A stretch of 5,665 nucleotides of DNA from an uncultured Thermomicrobiales bacterium (GTDB lineage Bacteria; Chloroflexota; Chloroflexia; Thermomicrobiales; UBA6265): positions 1 to 5,665 of the forward strand of contig CADCWH010000355.1 in the NCBI GenBank assembly GCA_902806395.1, given 5' to 3'. The notes under the pieces were generated by a model, which saw only the letters and a list, made by a program, of their open reading frames with translations, had not been told where the DNA came from and made no database searches. Shown here piece by piece: positions 5,034 through 5,665 of this stretch (the stretch's first letter is position 1; the number at the start of each line of letters is the position of its first letter). A program made the translations under genes and the position numbers.

Positions 5034-5614
5034 GCAAGGTACTGGTGGCCGGGATGGGCAACGTCCTGCGACAGGACGACGGCTTCGGGGTCGAGGTCGC
5101 CCGGCAGTTGATGGCGCGGGATGGGTTGCCGGACGGGGTCAAGGTGGTCGAGGTCGGGATCGGCGGCATCCACCTGGTGCAGGAGATGATGGACGGCTAC
5201 GACGCGCTGGTGGTGATCGACGCGGTCGAGCGGGGCAGCGCGGCGGGGACGGTCCACCTCCTCGAAGCCGAGGTCGAGGACCTGGCGCTGTGGTCCGACG
5301 CCGCACGGGGTGACTTCCTGGCCGACATGCACTACACCACGCCATCGCAGGCGATGATCCTCGCCAAGGCGCTCGGCGTGCTGCCGCCCCTGGTCTACAT
5401 CCTGGGTTGCCAGCCGGGCGAGGCCGACGCGCTGGGGATCGGTCTGACGACGCAGGTCGAGGCAGCGACGGCCCGGGCGATCCGGGAACTCGACGCGCTG
5501 GTGAACCGCCTGGGGACAGCGGCCGGCGGGAGCCAACTCACGGGAGCCGGAACGACGGACGACGGCAGGCCCGCGTCCGTCGCGCCGTCTCCGGGGGACG
5601 ACGCCCGTGGATGA
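5030..5614 (+). CDS. Hydrogenase maturation protease (peptidase M52, HyaD/HupD/HybD family)
   Basis: Protein of 194 residues from GTG 5030, overlapping the Rieske-like gene by GTGA; no strong ribosome site is visible, so coupling is likely. It removes the C-terminal peptide of the large subunit after NiFe insertion, closing the active site. The Ni-sensing triad known from E. coli HybD (Glu16, Asp62, His93) is present as Asp17 in G8-M-G-N-V-L-R-Q-D-D17, Asp64 in V-V-I-D64-A-V-E-R-G, and His101 in D-M-H101-Y. The G-C-Q-P-G-E segment (126-131) and the closing helix with T-x-x-V-E-A are also typical. Residues after about 163 form a Gly/Thr/Pro-rich tail longer than in HybD. The likely substrate is the large subunit at 1531-3408. 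Confidence 0.93.
   Translation: MSKVLVAGMGNVLRQDDGFGVEVARQLMARDGLPDGVKVVEVGIGGIHLVQEMMDGYDALVVIDAVERGSAAGTVHLLEAEVEDLALWSDAARGDFLADMHYTTPSQAMILAKALGVLPPLVYILGCQPGEADALGIGLTTQVEAATARAIRELDALVNRLGTAAGGSQLTGAGTTDDGRPASVAPSPGDDARG
5593..5598 (+). promoter_or_regulatory. Ribosome binding site of the next gene
   Basis: GGGGGA ends 8 bases before GTG 5607, supporting that start over the out-of-frame ATG at 5611. Confidence 0.5.
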
Positions 5615-5665
5615 CCCGTTCGACCCGACGCGTGAACTGGAGCCGATCGGTCCGCTGGTCGAGTA
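5607..5665 (+). CDS. Start of the next cluster gene (partial, unidentified)
   Basis: From GTG 5607 the frame stays open to the window end and reads M-D-D-P-F-D-P-T-R-E-L-E-P-I-G-P-L-V-E. It overlaps the protease stop by 8 bases, the same spacing as two other junctions in the cluster (3401-3408 and 3903-3910). Nineteen residues are too few to assign a family. The position after a maturation protease would fit a further hydrogenase accessory gene. The alternative ATG 5611 frame gives an Arg/Ser/Trp-rich peptide and looks like a shadow. Confidence 0.5.
   Translation, partial: MDDPFDPTRELEPIGPLVE

Noticed and set aside
4556..5536. Minus-strand open frame of 326 codons
   Set aside because: It is antisense to the Rieske-like and protease genes, both supported by motifs; no recognisable domain is present.

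Overview
This is a GC-rich window (codon third positions are mostly G or C by eye) filled by one co-directional plus-strand gene cluster. It carries the large subunit of a [NiFe]-hydrogenase of the group 1h (Hhy, high-affinity, atmospheric H2-oxidising) type together with maturation and electron-transfer partners. The window alone cannot name the organism. A group 1h enzyme with a Rieske-type partner in a high-GC genome fits Actinomycetota, Chloroflexota (Thermomicrobia-like) or related soil phyla.

Layout. Positions 1-1512 hold five consecutive small genes, the first cut by the window edge. The four complete ones each encode one N-terminal membrane helix followed by a short helical domain. 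The five can be aligned by eye (I-x-x-N-T, then a His about 26-27 residues later), so they look like a tandem paralog array. Positions 1531-3408 encode the hydrogenase large subunit (HhyL type) with both Cys pairs that hold the NiFe site. Three accessory genes follow: a degenerate M52 maturation-protease homolog lacking key metal ligands (3401-3910), a small winged-helix-like protein with a Cys/His-rich tail (3903-4268), and a two-part protein with a NifU/hydrogenase-associated helical N-terminus and a Rieske-like C-terminus (4305-5033). An intact M52 hydrogenase maturation protease (5030-5614) and the first codons of another gene (5607 onward) complete the window.

How it works together. The large subunit would receive Ni and Fe(CN)2CO and then be trimmed behind the second Cys pair by the intact protease. 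It would pair with a small subunit that is not in this window; if that gene lies upstream, the membrane-protein array separates the two structural genes. The Rieske-like protein may pass electrons from the hydrogenase toward the respiratory chain. The membrane-anchored helical proteins are candidates for tethering the complex to the membrane or building a quinone-access scaffold, in the way HucM serves the mycobacterial Huc enzyme; this is analogy, not visible homology.

Genes are packed with 4- or 8-base overlaps or gaps of 10-36 bases, which suggests one transcript with translational coupling. I see no internal promoter, terminator, RNA gene, CRISPR array or insertion sequence. The least explained parts are the five-member membrane array, the pseudo-protease beside a working protease, the Rieske-like domain missing one His ligand, and the winged-helix protein with a metal-binding-like tail.
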